Positions 35,259 through 44,752 of a DNA stretch of 64,000 bases are shown one piece after another. Both the position numbers and the translations under genes were made by a program. Where the stretch lies: the NCBI RefSeq assembly GCF_002028455.1, contig NZ_MWUM01000001.1, positions 310,001 to 374,000 of the forward strand, written 5' to 3'. The stretch comes from Zoogloea sp. LCSB751 (lineage in GTDB: Bacteria; Pseudomonadota; Gammaproteobacteria; Burkholderiales; Rhodocyclaceae). The stretch's first letter is position 1. Every line of letters starts with the position of its first letter. Under the pieces are notes generated by a model. It was given only the letters and a program-made list of their open reading frames with translations. It made no database searches and had not been told where the DNA came from.

Positions 35259-38200
35259 ATGACCGCGCCCTTCGACCCCGCTTCATGCCTGTCCTCCGAT
35301 GCCGACCTGGCGGTCCTGCGCCGTCGCATCGAAGATGCCGTCCGACAACCTGAAGCCGAGGCACTGGCGCCCTTGATCGACGGCGCCCGCTTTTCCGAAC
35401 TCCAGGCAGTCCGTATCTCGGCACGCGCCGAATCCCTGGCCGCAACGGTGCGCAGCACGCGCCGCCGGGCTACCGGCGTCGATGCCTTGATGAACGAGTT
35501 TTCCCTCGACAGCAACGAAGGCGTGGCGCTGATGTGTCTCGCCGAAGCCCTGTTGCGCATTCCCGATGCCGCCGGCCGTGATGCCCTGATCCGCGACAAG
35601 CTGCGCTACCGGGACTGGGCCGGACACGTCGGACACAGTCCATCCCTGTTCGTGAATGCGGCGGCCTGGAGCCTCGCGCTGAGCGGCCGCCTGCTGACGC
35701 CCGACGAAGAGCGGCGCATGCCCGGCGCGCTGCTCGGCCTGCTGCAGCGGAGCGGCGGGGCGCTGCTGCGCGAGGCGATGGAACGGGCGATGCGCCTGGT
35801 TGGCCAGCAGTTCGTCGTCGGCGAGACGATCCGGGAGGCCCTGGAGCGCACCCGGAGCGGCCCTGCGGCGAATTACCTGTACTCCTTCGACATGCTCGGC
35901 GAGGCTGCCATCACTGGCGACGATGCGACCCGCTATGCAACGGCCTACGCCCAGGCCATCCATGCGGTGGGTGAGCATGGCCGCTGGCATGGCGTGCAGC
36001 AGCGCAATGGCATTTCGATCAAGCTGTCGGCCCTCCATCCCCGCTTTGGCTGGGCCCAGCATCGCCGCGTGATGCGTGAGCTGGTGCCGCGGGTCCGCCA
36101 GCTGTGCCTCCTGGCCAAGGCCCAGGACATCGGCTTGACCATCGACGCGGAGGAATCCGACCGCCTCGAACTGTCTCTCGACGTGCTCGCCGCGCTGGTG
36201 GCCGACCCCGCGCTGGCCGGCTGGGCGGGGCTGGGTTTCGTCGTGCAGGCCTACCAGAAGCGTGCGCCGGCGCTCATCGACTGGCTGGTGGCCCTGGCAC
36301 GCCGGCATCGGCGGCGTCTGATGGTGCGTCTGGTGAAAGGTGCCTACTGGGATGGCGAGATCAAGCGAGCGCAGCAGGACGGGCTGACCGACTACCCGGT
36401 ATACACCCGCAAGGCCCATACCGACCTGGCTTACCTGGCCTGTGTCCGCGCGTTGCTGGCCGCGCCCGACGCGCTGTTCCCGCTGTTCGCCACCCACAAC
36501 GCCCACACGGTGGCCGCGGTGCTCGAGATGGGCGGCAGCTTCCGCCCCGGTGATTACGAATTCCAGTGCCTGCACGGCATGGGCGAGACCCTGTTCGGGC
36601 AACTCGTCCAGAGCGAAGAGCCTAGCCTGCGCCGTCCAGTGCGTGTGTACGCGCCGGTGGGCAGCCATGCGGGCCTGCTGGCCTATCTGGTGCGCCGACT
36701 CCTGGAAAACGGGGCGAACAGCAGTTTCGTGAATCAGGTCGTGGACGAAGCGGTGCCGTTGACCGCGCTGGTGGCCGATCCCGTGGACGGCGTGCTGGCG
36801 ACCGGCGGCAGTCCGCATCCGCAGATTCCGCTGCCCGCGGATCTGTACACCGGACGTCGCAACAGTCGCGGTTTCGATCTGGCGGCCGGCGGCGTGCGCC
36901 GGGCTTTCCTCAGCGCCCTCGAGCGCAGCCGTGAAGAGACCCTGCATGCGGAGCCGCGTATCGGCGCAGCGCTGGCTGAGGGTGCCGACCGACGGCTGAT
37001 CCACAATCCGGCGCAGCTCGATGAAGTGGTCGGCGCGGTGCGGTGGAGCAGCCCGTCGGACGTGGATGTGGCCGTGCAGCTTGCGGCCGCCCAGGCGCCG
37101 GGATGGAGCGTCGAGGCGCCGGAGCAGCGCGCCCTGTGCCTGGAGCGTACCGCGCTGGCACTGGAGGCGCGCAGTCACGCCTTGGTGGCCCTGCTTGTGC
37201 GCGAGGCTGGCAAGACCGTTGCCGCGGCGCTGGGCGAAGTCCGCGAGGCGGCGGATTTCTGCCGCTATTACGCCAGCTGCCTGCGGGCCGGTGACCTCGC
37301 CGGCAGTCGCCCGCTGGGCCCGGTGGTGGCGATCAGTCCGTGGAATTTTCCGCTGGCGATCTTCGTCGGGCAAATCGCCGCCGCGCTGGCCGCCGGCAAC
37401 CCGGTGCTGGCCAAGCCTGCCGAGCAGACGTCCCTCATTGCCGACCGGGCCGTGGCCTTGCTGCATGAGGCGGGTGTGCCGCGCCCGATGCTGCAATGCC
37501 TGCCCGGGCCGGGCGAAACCATTGGCGCGCAACTGGTGGCCGACCCGCGTGTCCGCGGTGTGATGTTCACCGGTTCGACTGCGGTGGCCGACGCTATCCA
37601 CCGGCAGTTGGCCGTCCGCGGCGATGTAGCGCTGATCGCCGAAACCGGTGGCCTCAACGCGATGATCGTCGATTCGACGGCCTTGCCGGAGCAGGTTGTC
37701 ACCGATGTCCTGAGCTCCGCCTTCGATTCCGCCGGCCAGCGTTGTTCGGCCTTGCGGCTGCTGTGTGTGCAGGAGGACATCGCCGCTCCGGTGCTCGAAC
37801 TGCTCGATGGGGCGATGGCCGAGCTCAGCGTCGGGCGTCCCGACGATTTCGCCACCGATGTGGGGCCGTTGATCGATGCCGCGGCCCGTGTGCAGATCGA
37901 CGCCTACGTGGACGCGATGCGCGCCAACCGCTACCGGGTGCTGGTCCGCAGCCTGCCGGATGGATGCCTGAAAGGGCATTTCGTGGTGCCGACCCTGATC
38001 GAGCTGAACACGCCGGACGAGCTGACGCGGGAGGTGTTCGGGCCCGTCCTGCACGTGCTGCGCTATGCCGCCGGCGAGCTGGACGCATTGCTCGACGCCC
38101 TGGTGGCGACCGGTTATGGATTGACGCTGGGCATCCAGTCGCGGGTGGATACCTTCGTCGAGCGCATCGTGCGGCGCATGCCGGTCGGCAACGTGTATGT

Positions 38201-38921
38201 GAACCGCAACATGATCGGCGCGGTGGTCGGCGTGCAGCCTTTCGGCGGGGAGGGGCTGTCGGGGACCGGGCCGAAAGCCGGTGGGCCCTTGAGCCTGCGC
38301 CGTCTCGTGCAGGAGGCACCGCCGCCCTTGCACGCTCTGCAGCGCCCGCCGAGACCGGCGCTCGACGTGCTGGACGCCTGGTTGGCCGGCCCGGTCCCGT
38401 CCCTGCCCGACGCGGCGCTCAAGCGGGGGCTGTGCAATCGGATCGCCGCGTATCGGCAGGCCTCCCTGGCTGGCCTGAGCATGCTCCTGCCGGGGCCGAC
38501 GGGCGAACGCAACACCCTTGGTTTCCATGCCCGTGGCGCCGTCCTGGGGCTGGGGGATAGCGCGGCAGCCTGGTATCACCAGCTGGTCGCTGCGCTGGCC
38601 ACCGACAACCGCTTGCTGCTGCCGGCCGAGGACGAGGCGGCTGCCGCCTGGCTGGCTTCCCTGCCGGAGGCGCTGCGGACATGGGTCGAGCCGTGCGCCG
38701 ACGTGCTCACCTGCGTGTGGGTTGCCGTGCTAGCGGATCTTCCACCGGAAGAGACCGCTCGCTGGCGGCTGGCCTTCGCCAACCGGGGCGGGCCGATCCT
38801 GCCCTTCCTGGTGCCATCGCCGGACTACGCGCTGGAGCGCCTGGTCCATGAGCGCTGCGTGACCGTCAACACCGCGGCCACCGGCGGTAACACCGGCTTG
38901 CTGCGCCTCGGGGACGTGTAG
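35259..38921 (+). CDS. putA: Bifunctional proline dehydrogenase / glutamate-gamma-semialdehyde dehydrogenase PutA
   Basis: PutA converts proline to glutamate. The 1220-residue protein has an N-terminal helical region, the FAD proline dehydrogenase barrel (about 180-500, with VRLVKGAYWDGEIKRAQ), an aldehyde dehydrogenase domain (about 560-1020, with SPWNFPLAIF and catalytic C829 in SAGQRCSALR) and a C-terminal domain. It lacks the ribbon-helix-helix DNA-binding segment of enteric PutA, so it should not repress its own gene. The start at ATG 35259 was chosen over 35235 because the family begins MTAPFDP-like. Confidence 0.95.
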   Translation: MTAPFDPASCLSSDADLAVLRRRIEDAVRQPEAEALAPLIDGARFSELQAVRISARAESLAATVRSTRRRATGVDALMNEFSLDSNEGVALMCLAEALLRIPDAAGRDALIRDKLRYRDWAGHVGHSPSLFVNAAAWSLALSGRLLTPDEERRMPGALLGLLQRSGGALLREAMERAMRLVGQQFVVGETIREALERTRSGPAANYLYSFDMLGEAAITGDDATRYATAYAQAIHAVGEHGRWHGVQQRNGISIKLSALHPRFGWAQHRRVMRELVPRVRQLCLLAKAQDIGLTIDAEESDRLELSLDVLAALVADPALAGWAGLGFVVQAYQKRAPALIDWLVALARRHRRRLMVRLVKGAYWDGEIKRAQQDGLTDYPVYTRKAHTDLAYLACVRALLAAPDALFPLFATHNAHTVAAVLEMGGSFRPGDYEFQCLHGMGETLFGQLVQSEEPSLRRPVRVYAPVGSHAGLLAYLVRRLLENGANSSFVNQVVDEAVPLTALVADPVDGVLATGGSPHPQIPLPADLYTGRRNSRGFDLAAGGVRRAFLSALERSREETLHAEPRIGAALAEGADRRLIHNPAQLDEVVGAVRWSSPSDVDVAVQLAAAQAPGWSVEAPEQRALCLERTALALEARSHALVALLVREAGKTVAAALGEVREAADFCRYYASCLRAGDLAGSRPLGPVVAISPWNFPLAIFVGQIAAALAAGNPVLAKPAEQTSLIADRAVALLHEAGVPRPMLQCLPGPGETIGAQLVADPRVRGVMFTGSTAVADAIHRQLAVRGDVALIAETGGLNAMIVDSTALPEQVVTDVLSSAFDSAGQRCSALRLLCVQEDIAAPVLELLDGAMAELSVGRPDDFATDVGPLIDAAARVQIDAYVDAMRANRYRVLVRSLPDGCLKGHFVVPTLIELNTPDELTREVFGPVLHVLRYAAGELDALLDALVATGYGLTLGIQSRVDTFVERIVRRMPVGNVYVNRNMIGAVVGVQPFGGEGLSGTGPKAGGPLSLRRLVQEAPPPLHALQRPPRPALDVLDAWLAGPVPSLPDAALKRGLCNRIAAYRQASLAGLSMLLPGPTGERNTLGFHARGAVLGLGDSAAAWYHQLVAALATDNRLLLPAEDEAAAAWLASLPEALRTWVEPCADVLTCVWVAVLADLPPEETARWRLAFANRGGPILPFLVPSPDYALERLVHERCVTVNTAATGGNTGLLRLGDV

Positions 38922-38961
38922 CAGCGCGTCGTGCGCCTGCGCACGCGGATGGAATAAGGAC

Positions 38962-38970
38962 TGTTAGAAT
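38962..38970 (+). promoter_or_regulatory. Extended -10 promoter of tamA, predicting a leaderless mRNA
   Basis: TGT-TAGAAT ends 7 bases before the GTG start of tamA at 38978, so the transcript would start at or beside the initiation codon. There is no Shine-Dalgarno in that gap. Confidence 0.5.
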
Positions 38971-38977
38971 CCGGCCC

Positions 38978-40717
38978 GTGCTGCGCCGTCCCTCCGCCCT
39001 TCGCCTGTTGATCGCCTGCCTCGCCACGGCGGCGGCGGCATGGGTGCAGGCAGCCGACGTCCGGGTTGAACTGGCGGCGCCGGATGAGCTGCGGGCACTG
39101 CTCGAAAAACATGTGGATTTCCTCGACCAGCGGCCGGAGAGCGGCCTGGATGAAGGGGGGCGGGTGGCCATCCTGCGCCGGGCGCGCAAGGAGATCGGCG
39201 AGATCCTGGCGACGGAAGGCTATTTCTCGCCGTCCATCGAGAGCGTGGAGGACGGCGAGGCCTTCCGCATCGTCGTGACGCCCGGACGGCGGACCACGAT
39301 CAGCCAGGTCAGGCTGCATTTCAGCGGTGACCTGAACCGCGCGGAGGGGGCGCGCCCAGCCCGTCTTGCGGCCCTGACGGCAGCCTGGAGCTTGCCGGTT
39401 GGCCACCCATTCCGGCAGGCCGACTGGGATGCGGCCAAGCAGCAACTGATGGATGCCGTGAGCGCTCGCGATTACGCCGCGGCGAGCATGACCGCCAGCC
39501 ATGCTCTCATCGATCCGGAGACGGCCACCGCGACGCTCAGCGTCGATGTGGATTCCGGGCCCGAATTCCGTTTCGGCCGGCTCGACATCACTGGCCTCGG
39601 CAGCTACGACCCGTCGCTGATCGAGCGTTACCAGCCGCCGAAGGCCGGCGAGCCCTACAGCCTCGACCGCCTGCTGCGCTTCCAGACCGCCTTGCAGAAC
39701 ACGCCGTATTTCGCCTCGGTGGTGGTGGACGTCGATCGCGAGTCCGCTACGCCGGATGCGGCACCGCTGCGGGTCCACCTCACCGAGGCCTTGCCGCGCC
39801 GGCTGGGCTTCGGCATCGGTGCCAGCAGCAACACCGGCTACCGGGTCGAAACCACCTATCGGGACGCCCACTTCTTCGACCGGGCCTACAACCTGGTCAG
39901 CGGCATCCGCCTTGAGCAGCGTCGCCAGCTCGGCTATGCGGACGTGTTCCTGCCGCCATCCCTGGCGGGCGACCTGGACAGCGTCGGCGTGCTGGCCGAG
40001 CACACCGACATCTCCGGGTTGCAGACCCAGCGCCAGTCCATCGGCGTGGTGCGCACGATACCGCGCGGCAACATCGAGAACCGCCTGTCCCTCAATTTCC
40101 AGCACGAAACCCTGACCCCCGACGGCAGCCTGCCGTCCAGCCGCAAGGCCCTGGCCGCCAACTGGTCATGGACGCGGCGGGCGGTGGACAACATCCTCGA
40201 TCCACGGAACGGCCAGGTGCTCAACCTGCAGGTCGGCGGCGCGGCCCAGGTCTTGCTGTCCGACCGCAACTTTGCGCGCTTCTATGGGCGCTACCAGCTC
40301 TTCGTGCCGGTCGCCAAGCGCGACGTGCTGATCCTGCGGGCGGAGGGCGGCGTCACCGTGGCGCCGTCCCGCGACGGGGTGCCGCAGGACTTCCTGTTCC
40401 GTACCGGCGGCGCCCAGAGCGTGCGCGGCTACGCCTACCAGAGCCTGGGCGTGCGCGACGGTACGGCGACGGTCGGCGGGCGCTACCTGGCGGTAACCAG
40501 CGCCGAGTACGTGCATTGGTATTCCGGCGACTGGGGCGTGGCGACTTTCGTCGATGCCGGCAATGCGAACGACGAGCGCCAGCTGTTCAAGATGAACTTC
40601 GGCTACGGTTTCGGCCCGCGCTGGAAGAGCCCGGCCGGGCCCATCGCGCTGGATCTCGCCTACGGGCAGCGGGATCACCGGCTGCGCCTGCAGTTTGCGG
40701 TAGCCATCGCCTTCTGA
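38978..40717 (+). CDS. tamA: TamA-like Omp85 outer-membrane protein
   Basis: This 579-residue protein has a signal peptide (cleavage near VQAAD), about three POTRA domains (30-270) and a C-terminal Omp85 barrel ending in phenylalanine. The barrel contains the VRGY motif (GGAQSVRGYAYQSLG). With TamB it forms the translocation and assembly module linked to autotransporter assembly and lipid transport. In most proteobacteria tamB follows directly; here the next gene is a YyaL-like protein, so tamB must be elsewhere or absent. The start is GTG. Confidence 0.9.
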   Translation: MLRRPSALRLLIACLATAAAAWVQAADVRVELAAPDELRALLEKHVDFLDQRPESGLDEGGRVAILRRARKEIGEILATEGYFSPSIESVEDGEAFRIVVTPGRRTTISQVRLHFSGDLNRAEGARPARLAALTAAWSLPVGHPFRQADWDAAKQQLMDAVSARDYAAASMTASHALIDPETATATLSVDVDSGPEFRFGRLDITGLGSYDPSLIERYQPPKAGEPYSLDRLLRFQTALQNTPYFASVVVDVDRESATPDAAPLRVHLTEALPRRLGFGIGASSNTGYRVETTYRDAHFFDRAYNLVSGIRLEQRRQLGYADVFLPPSLAGDLDSVGVLAEHTDISGLQTQRQSIGVVRTIPRGNIENRLSLNFQHETLTPDGSLPSSRKALAANWSWTRRAVDNILDPRNGQVLNLQVGGAAQVLLSDRNFARFYGRYQLFVPVAKRDVLILRAEGGVTVAPSRDGVPQDFLFRTGGAQSVRGYAYQSLGVRDGTATVGGRYLAVTSAEYVHWYSGDWGVATFVDAGNANDERQLFKMNFGYGFGPRWKSPAGPIALDLAYGQRDHRLRLQFAVAIAF

Positions 40718-40796
40718 GGCCGCACAACTTTTGCTTGGATAGGGGCTCCAACGCAAAACGCCGTACAAAACCGACAAACCCCCAGCGGGAGCCCCC

Positions 40797-42857
40797 ATGC
40801 CCAACCGACTGCAGCACGAAACCTCACCCTATCTCCAGCAGCATGCCGACAATCCGGTGGACTGGTGGCCGTGGTGCCAGGAGGCCCTCGACCTGGCTCG
40901 CCGGGAAGACCGGCCGATCCTGCTGTCCATCGGCTACTCGGCCTGCCATTGGTGCCATGTGATGGCCCACGAATCCTTCGAAGATCCCGAGGTGGCGGCC
41001 GTGATGAACCGCCTGTTCATCAACATCAAGGTGGACCGGGAGGAGCGCCCCGACCTCGACCAGATCTACCAGGCCGCCCACCAGATGCTTGCGCGGCGCG
41101 GCGGGGGCTGGCCGTTGACGGTGTTCCTGGCGCCGGACGGCAGCCCCTTTTTCAGCGGCACCTATTTCCCCAAGGAACCACGCTACAACCTGCCGGGCTT
41201 TCCGGATCTGCTGCAGCGGGTTCATGAGGCCTTCACGACCCAGCGCCAGGCCATCGACGAACAGAATCAGGGCTTGCGTGCCGCGCTGGCCCGCAGCGAG
41301 GCGATTGGCAGTGCCCACCCCTCGGAGTTCACCGGCGCTCCATTGCGCACGCTGCAGGAGGGCCTGGCGTCCACTTTCGACGAGGAGCACGGCGGCTTCG
41401 GTGGCTCGCCCAAGTTCCCGCATCCGGCAGACCTGGACTTCCTGCTGCGCTGCTTCGCCGCGACCAGCGATGTGGCGGCCCGCGACATGGCGCTGAAGAC
41501 CCTGCGCGGCATGGCCGAAGGCGGCATCTTCGACCAGCTGGGCGGGGGCTTTGCGCGCTACAGCGTGGATGGCTGGTGGAACATTCCCCACTTCGAGAAG
41601 ATGCTTTACGACAACGGGCCGCTGCTTGCGCTGTATGCCGATGCCTGGCTGCTCACCGGCGAGCCGCTGTTTGCACGGGTGGCCGAGCGCACCGCCGAAT
41701 GGGTATTGCGGGAGATGCGCCTGCCGGAGGGCGGCTTCGCGTCCTCGCTGGATGCCGACTCCGAGCACGAGGAAGGCAAGTTCTACGTGTGGGACAAGGC
41801 CGAGGTACGCGAATGCCTCGACGATCTGGAGTACCGCGTGTTGTCCCAGCACTACGGCGTGGCGCGGCCGCCCAACTTCGAGGAGAAGCACTGGCACTTC
41901 TACATCGCCAGGCCGCTGACCGGCGTCGCCGACAAGCTCGGCATCTCGCTGGCCGAGGCGGAGGCCGCGCTGGAGCGGGCCCGCGCCAAGTTGTTTGCTC
42001 GACGGGAGGGCAGGGTGCGTCCCGGCCGCGACGACAAGCTGCTGGTCAGCTGGAACGCGCTGATGATCCACGGCCTGGCCCATGCGGCGCGGGTCTTCGG
42101 TCGTGACGACTGGCTGGCCGCGGCGACGCAGGCCATCGACTTCATCCGTCGAACCCTCTGGCAGGACGGCCGCCTGCTGGCGACCTACAAGGACGGGCGG
42201 GCCCATCTGAACGCCTATCTGGACGACCATGCGCTGCTGATTGCCGCGCTGATCGAGAGCTTGCAGGCAGGCTACCGGCCGGAGGACCTGGAGTTCGCCG
42301 AAGACCTGGCCGATGTATTGCTCGATGCGTTCGAGGATCGGGCCGGTGGTGGCTTCTTCTTCACCCGCCACGATCACGAGGCGCTCATCCATCGTCCGAA
42401 GAGCGGCCACGACAATGCGATGCCGTCCGGCAATGGGATTGCCGCGCAGGTCTTCGGCCGGCTCGGGCATCTGACCGGTGAAACCCGTTACCTTGCGGCG
42501 GCGGAGCGCACGCTACAGGCTTTCTATCCGGCGATGGGGGCAAGCCCCATGGGCTTCGCCAGTCTTGCCGTGGCCCTCGCCGAGCACCTGCAGCCTCCGT
42601 CCCTGCTGGTGTTGCGGGGCGCTCCGGCGGTGCTGCCGGAATGGTCGCGGCGGGTTAGCGGAAGCTATCGCCCCAGCCTGCTGAGCGTGGCCTTGCCGCC
42701 CGATGTGCCCGGGTTGCCGCCGGTCCTCGACAAGCCGGCCGCCGAAGCCGTCAACGCCTGGTTGTGTTCCGGCGTTACTTGTTTGCCCCCGTTTGCTGCC
42801 TGGCCGGCGCTTGAAGTCGCGCTTGCGGCAATTGGCAAACCCGAAGGCGCGGCGTAG
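40797..42857 (+). CDS. YyaL-like thioredoxin-domain protein (DUF255)
   Basis: This 686-residue protein has an N-terminal thioredoxin-like domain with the DUF255 signature ([19 protein letters not shown], then [14 protein letters not shown]) containing a CxxC, followed by an (alpha/alpha) barrel resembling glycoside epimerases and cellobiose-2-epimerase-like proteins ([16 protein letters not shown]). Members occur from bacteria to human SPATA20. The exact activity is unknown. It follows tamA by 79 bases. Confidence 0.9.
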   Translation: MPNRLQHETSPYLQQHADNPVDWWPWCQEALDLARREDRPILLSIGYSACHWCHVMAHESFEDPEVAAVMNRLFINIKVDREERPDLDQIYQAAHQMLARRGGGWPLTVFLAPDGSPFFSGTYFPKEPRYNLPGFPDLLQRVHEAFTTQRQAIDEQNQGLRAALARSEAIGSAHPSEFTGAPLRTLQEGLASTFDEEHGGFGGSPKFPHPADLDFLLRCFAATSDVAARDMALKTLRGMAEGGIFDQLGGGFARYSVDGWWNIPHFEKMLYDNGPLLALYADAWLLTGEPLFARVAERTAEWVLREMRLPEGGFASSLDADSEHEEGKFYVWDKAEVRECLDDLEYRVLSQHYGVARPPNFEEKHWHFYIARPLTGVADKLGISLAEAEAALERARAKLFARREGRVRPGRDDKLLVSWNALMIHGLAHAARVFGRDDWLAAATQAIDFIRRTLWQDGRLLATYKDGRAHLNAYLDDHALLIAALIESLQAGYRPEDLEFAEDLADVLLDAFEDRAGGGFFFTRHDHEALIHRPKSGHDNAMPSGNGIAAQVFGRLGHLTGETRYLAAAERTLQAFYPAMGASPMGFASLAVALAEHLQPPSLLVLRGAPAVLPEWSRRVSGSYRPSLLSVALPPDVPGLPPVLDKPAAEAVNAWLCSGVTCLPPFAAWPALEVALAAIGKPEGAA

Positions 42858-42860
42858 ACT
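42832..42860 (+). promoter_or_regulatory. Sigma-70 promoter of the cytochrome c gene
   Basis: TTGGCA and TAGACT are separated by exactly 17 bases, starting inside the end of the preceding gene. The predicted start is about 33 bases before ATG 42901. Confidence 0.75.
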
Positions 42861-42900
42861 CCGCGCAGCTTTTTTCGCCACACAACTCGAGAGGATCACA

Positions 42901-43215
42901 ATGAAGAAACTCGTCGCTGTCGCCGCCATCGCCGGTCTGATGGGCTCCACCGCCGCCTTCGCCGATGCCGGTGCTGATCTGGCCAAGGCCAAGAACTGTC
43001 TGGCTTGCCACGCTGTGGACAAGAAGGTCGTTGGCCCCGCCTACAAGGATGTGGCCGCCAAGTACAAGGGCGACAAGACCGCCGAAGCCAAGCTGATCGA
43101 GAAGGTCCAGAAGGGTGGTTCCGGCGTCTGGGGTCAGGTTCCGATGCCCCCCAACCCGCAGGTCAACCCGGCTGAAGCCAAGACCCTCGTGGCCTGGGTG
43201 CTCAGCCAAAAGTAA
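42901..43215 (+). CDS. Periplasmic cytochrome c (c551/c552 type)
   Basis: This 104-residue precursor has a signal peptide cleaved after AAFA. The heme motif is CLACH (33-37) and the methionine ligand M82 lies in PMPPNP, the class I cytochrome c551 pattern. Mature size is about 82 residues. It probably carries electrons from cytochrome c1 to terminal oxidases or reductases. It is a single-gene unit with its own promoter and a strong terminator. Confidence 0.94.
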   Translation: MKKLVAVAAIAGLMGSTAAFADAGADLAKAKNCLACHAVDKKVVGPAYKDVAAKYKGDKTAEAKLIEKVQKGGSGVWGQVPMPPNPQVNPAEAKTLVAWVLSQK

Positions 43216-43235
43216 GTCGCCGGCTGTGCCGTCGC

Positions 43236-43265
43236 AAAAAAACCAGCCTTCGGGCTGGTTTTTTT
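43236..43265. terminator. Bidirectional terminator after cytochrome c
   Basis: AACCAGCC (43241) pairs with GGCTGGTT (43253-43260) around a TTCG loop, with A and T tracts on both sides. It serves the cytochrome gene and the convergent efflux operon. Confidence 0.92.
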
Positions 43266-43285
43266 ATGCTTGTCGCCAGAGCGCA

Positions 43286-44752
43286 TTAGTGATGCCCGGC
43301 GGTAGCGACGGAATGGATGTTCTTGTTGCCTGATGCCTGTTCCCAGCCGCCGCCGAGCGCCAGGAAGAGGCTGACCTGGTCCAGCGCCAGCTGGCTGTCC
43401 GACACGGCGAGGGTCGCATCGGCGCTGGTGAGGTTGCGTCGGGCATCCAGGTCGTTGAGGTAGGGCGCGCGTCCGCCGCGGTACAGGGCTTCCACTTGGC
43501 GGGCGGCTTCAGCGGCTTCGTTGCGTGCCTTGCGCAGGGCCGCATTGCGGTCGAGCTCGCGGGCGTAGACCGCTAGTGCGGTTTCGGTGTCGCGCAGGGC
43601 GCCGAGCACGGTGCCGTCGAAGCGGGCCAGGGCGGCTTCGGCGCCGGCCTTGGCAATCTCGATGCGGGCGTATTCGAGGCCGCCGGGAATCGTCCAGCTG
43701 ATCAGCGGACCGATGCCCCAGCGCTGGGTGTCTGGCTGGCCGAGATCGGCGAGCAGGCCGGTGAGGCCGGCGGTCAGGCCGATGGATACCGTGGGGTAGA
43801 GGGCTGCGGTCGCCACGCCGATGCGCGCAGTGGCGCCGGCCAGGGCCCGTTCGGCCTGGCGGATGTCCGGGCGGCGCTTGAGCAGGGCGGTGCCGTCCCC
43901 AACCGGGATCGGCGCGTTCAGTTTGGGAACTTGCACGCAACTGGCGACGGTCTTCGGAAACTCTGCGGGTGGGCGGCCGGTGAGGGTGGCCAGTGCGTAC
44001 AGCGCGGTGCTGCGGCGGGCGTCGTAAGCGGGCAGCGAGGCACGGATCTGTTCGACCTGAGCCCTGGCGCGGGTCACGTCGGTGACCGTGCCGCGTCCGG
44101 CGTCGGCCAGCTTGCGGGCGACGTTCAGGTTGTCTTCCTGTTGCTGCAGGGCACGTTCGGTGACCTGCTTCTGGTAGCCGGCCGAGCAGGCTTCGACGTA
44201 ATTGCGGGCCACGTCGGCGGCGATATTGACACGCACCAGGTCGACGGCGGCCTGGCTGGCTTCTGCGTCGGCGTCGGCTGCTTCGGTCAGGCGCCGCAGC
44301 TGGCCGAACAGGTCGAGCTGGTAGGAGGCCGCCAGGCCGCCAATGCCGAGGCTCATCGGCGGGATGTTCTCCTTCAGCAGGTAGGCTTGCCCGGCGACCT
44401 TTTCGCGGGCCACGGCACCGCTGACGCGGGCGGCGGGTTCGCTGGCCGATTCGGCCTCGGCGACGATGGCGTGGGCCCGCGCCAGATTGGCGGCAGCGAC
44501 CCGCAGCTGCGTGTTGGCGGCGAAGGCCGTCTCGATCAGGCCATTGAGCGTGGTGTCGTCATAGAGCTTCCACCAGTTGGCGGGGAGGGGCTCGCTGCGG
44601 ACGCTGGCGCTGGTGCTGCCGACGAAGGCGCCTTGCGCCGTCGGCAGGTTGACGGCGGCTTGTTCCGGCAGGTGGTAGTTGGGGCCGACCGTGGTGCAGG
44701 CGCCCAGGCCAAGGGTGAGGCCGATGACGCCCAAGGTGTGCAGGGCCTTCAT
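43286..44752 (-). CDS. NodT-family outer-membrane efflux lipoprotein
   Basis: This 488-residue TolC-like protein completes the tripartite pump encoded upstream. It begins with a lipoprotein signal whose lipobox is LGAC (about residues 16-19) and has two OEP repeats of long helices (LAGQAYLLKENIPP..., RALAGATARIG). Its start overlaps the HlyD stop (ATGA). It is the last gene of the operon; a shared terminator follows. Confidence 0.92.
   Translation of the reverse strand: MKALHTLGVIGLTLGLGACTTVGPNYHLPEQAAVNLPTAQGAFVGSTSASVRSEPLPANWWKLYDDTTLNGLIETAFAANTQLRVAAANLARAHAIVAEAESASEPAARVSGAVAREKVAGQAYLLKENIPPMSLGIGGLAASYQLDLFGQLRRLTEAADADAEASQAAVDLVRVNIAADVARNYVEACSAGYQKQVTERALQQQEDNLNVARKLADAGRGTVTDVTRARAQVEQIRASLPAYDARRSTALYALATLTGRPPAEFPKTVASCVQVPKLNAPIPVGDGTALLKRRPDIRQAERALAGATARIGVATAALYPTVSIGLTAGLTGLLADLGQPDTQRWGIGPLISWTIPGGLEYARIEIAKAGAEAALARFDGTVLGALRDTETALAVYARELDRNAALRKARNEAAEAARQVEALYRGGRAPYLNDLDARRNLTSADATLAVSDSQLALDQVSLFLALGGGWEQASGNKNIHSVATAGHH

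Noticed and set aside
35283..38579. Very long open frame (about 1100 codons) antisense to putA
   Set aside because: It mirrors putA codon structure in high-GC DNA, has low-complexity His/Gln/Arg-rich content and no recognisable domain. PutA itself is unmistakable on the plus strand.
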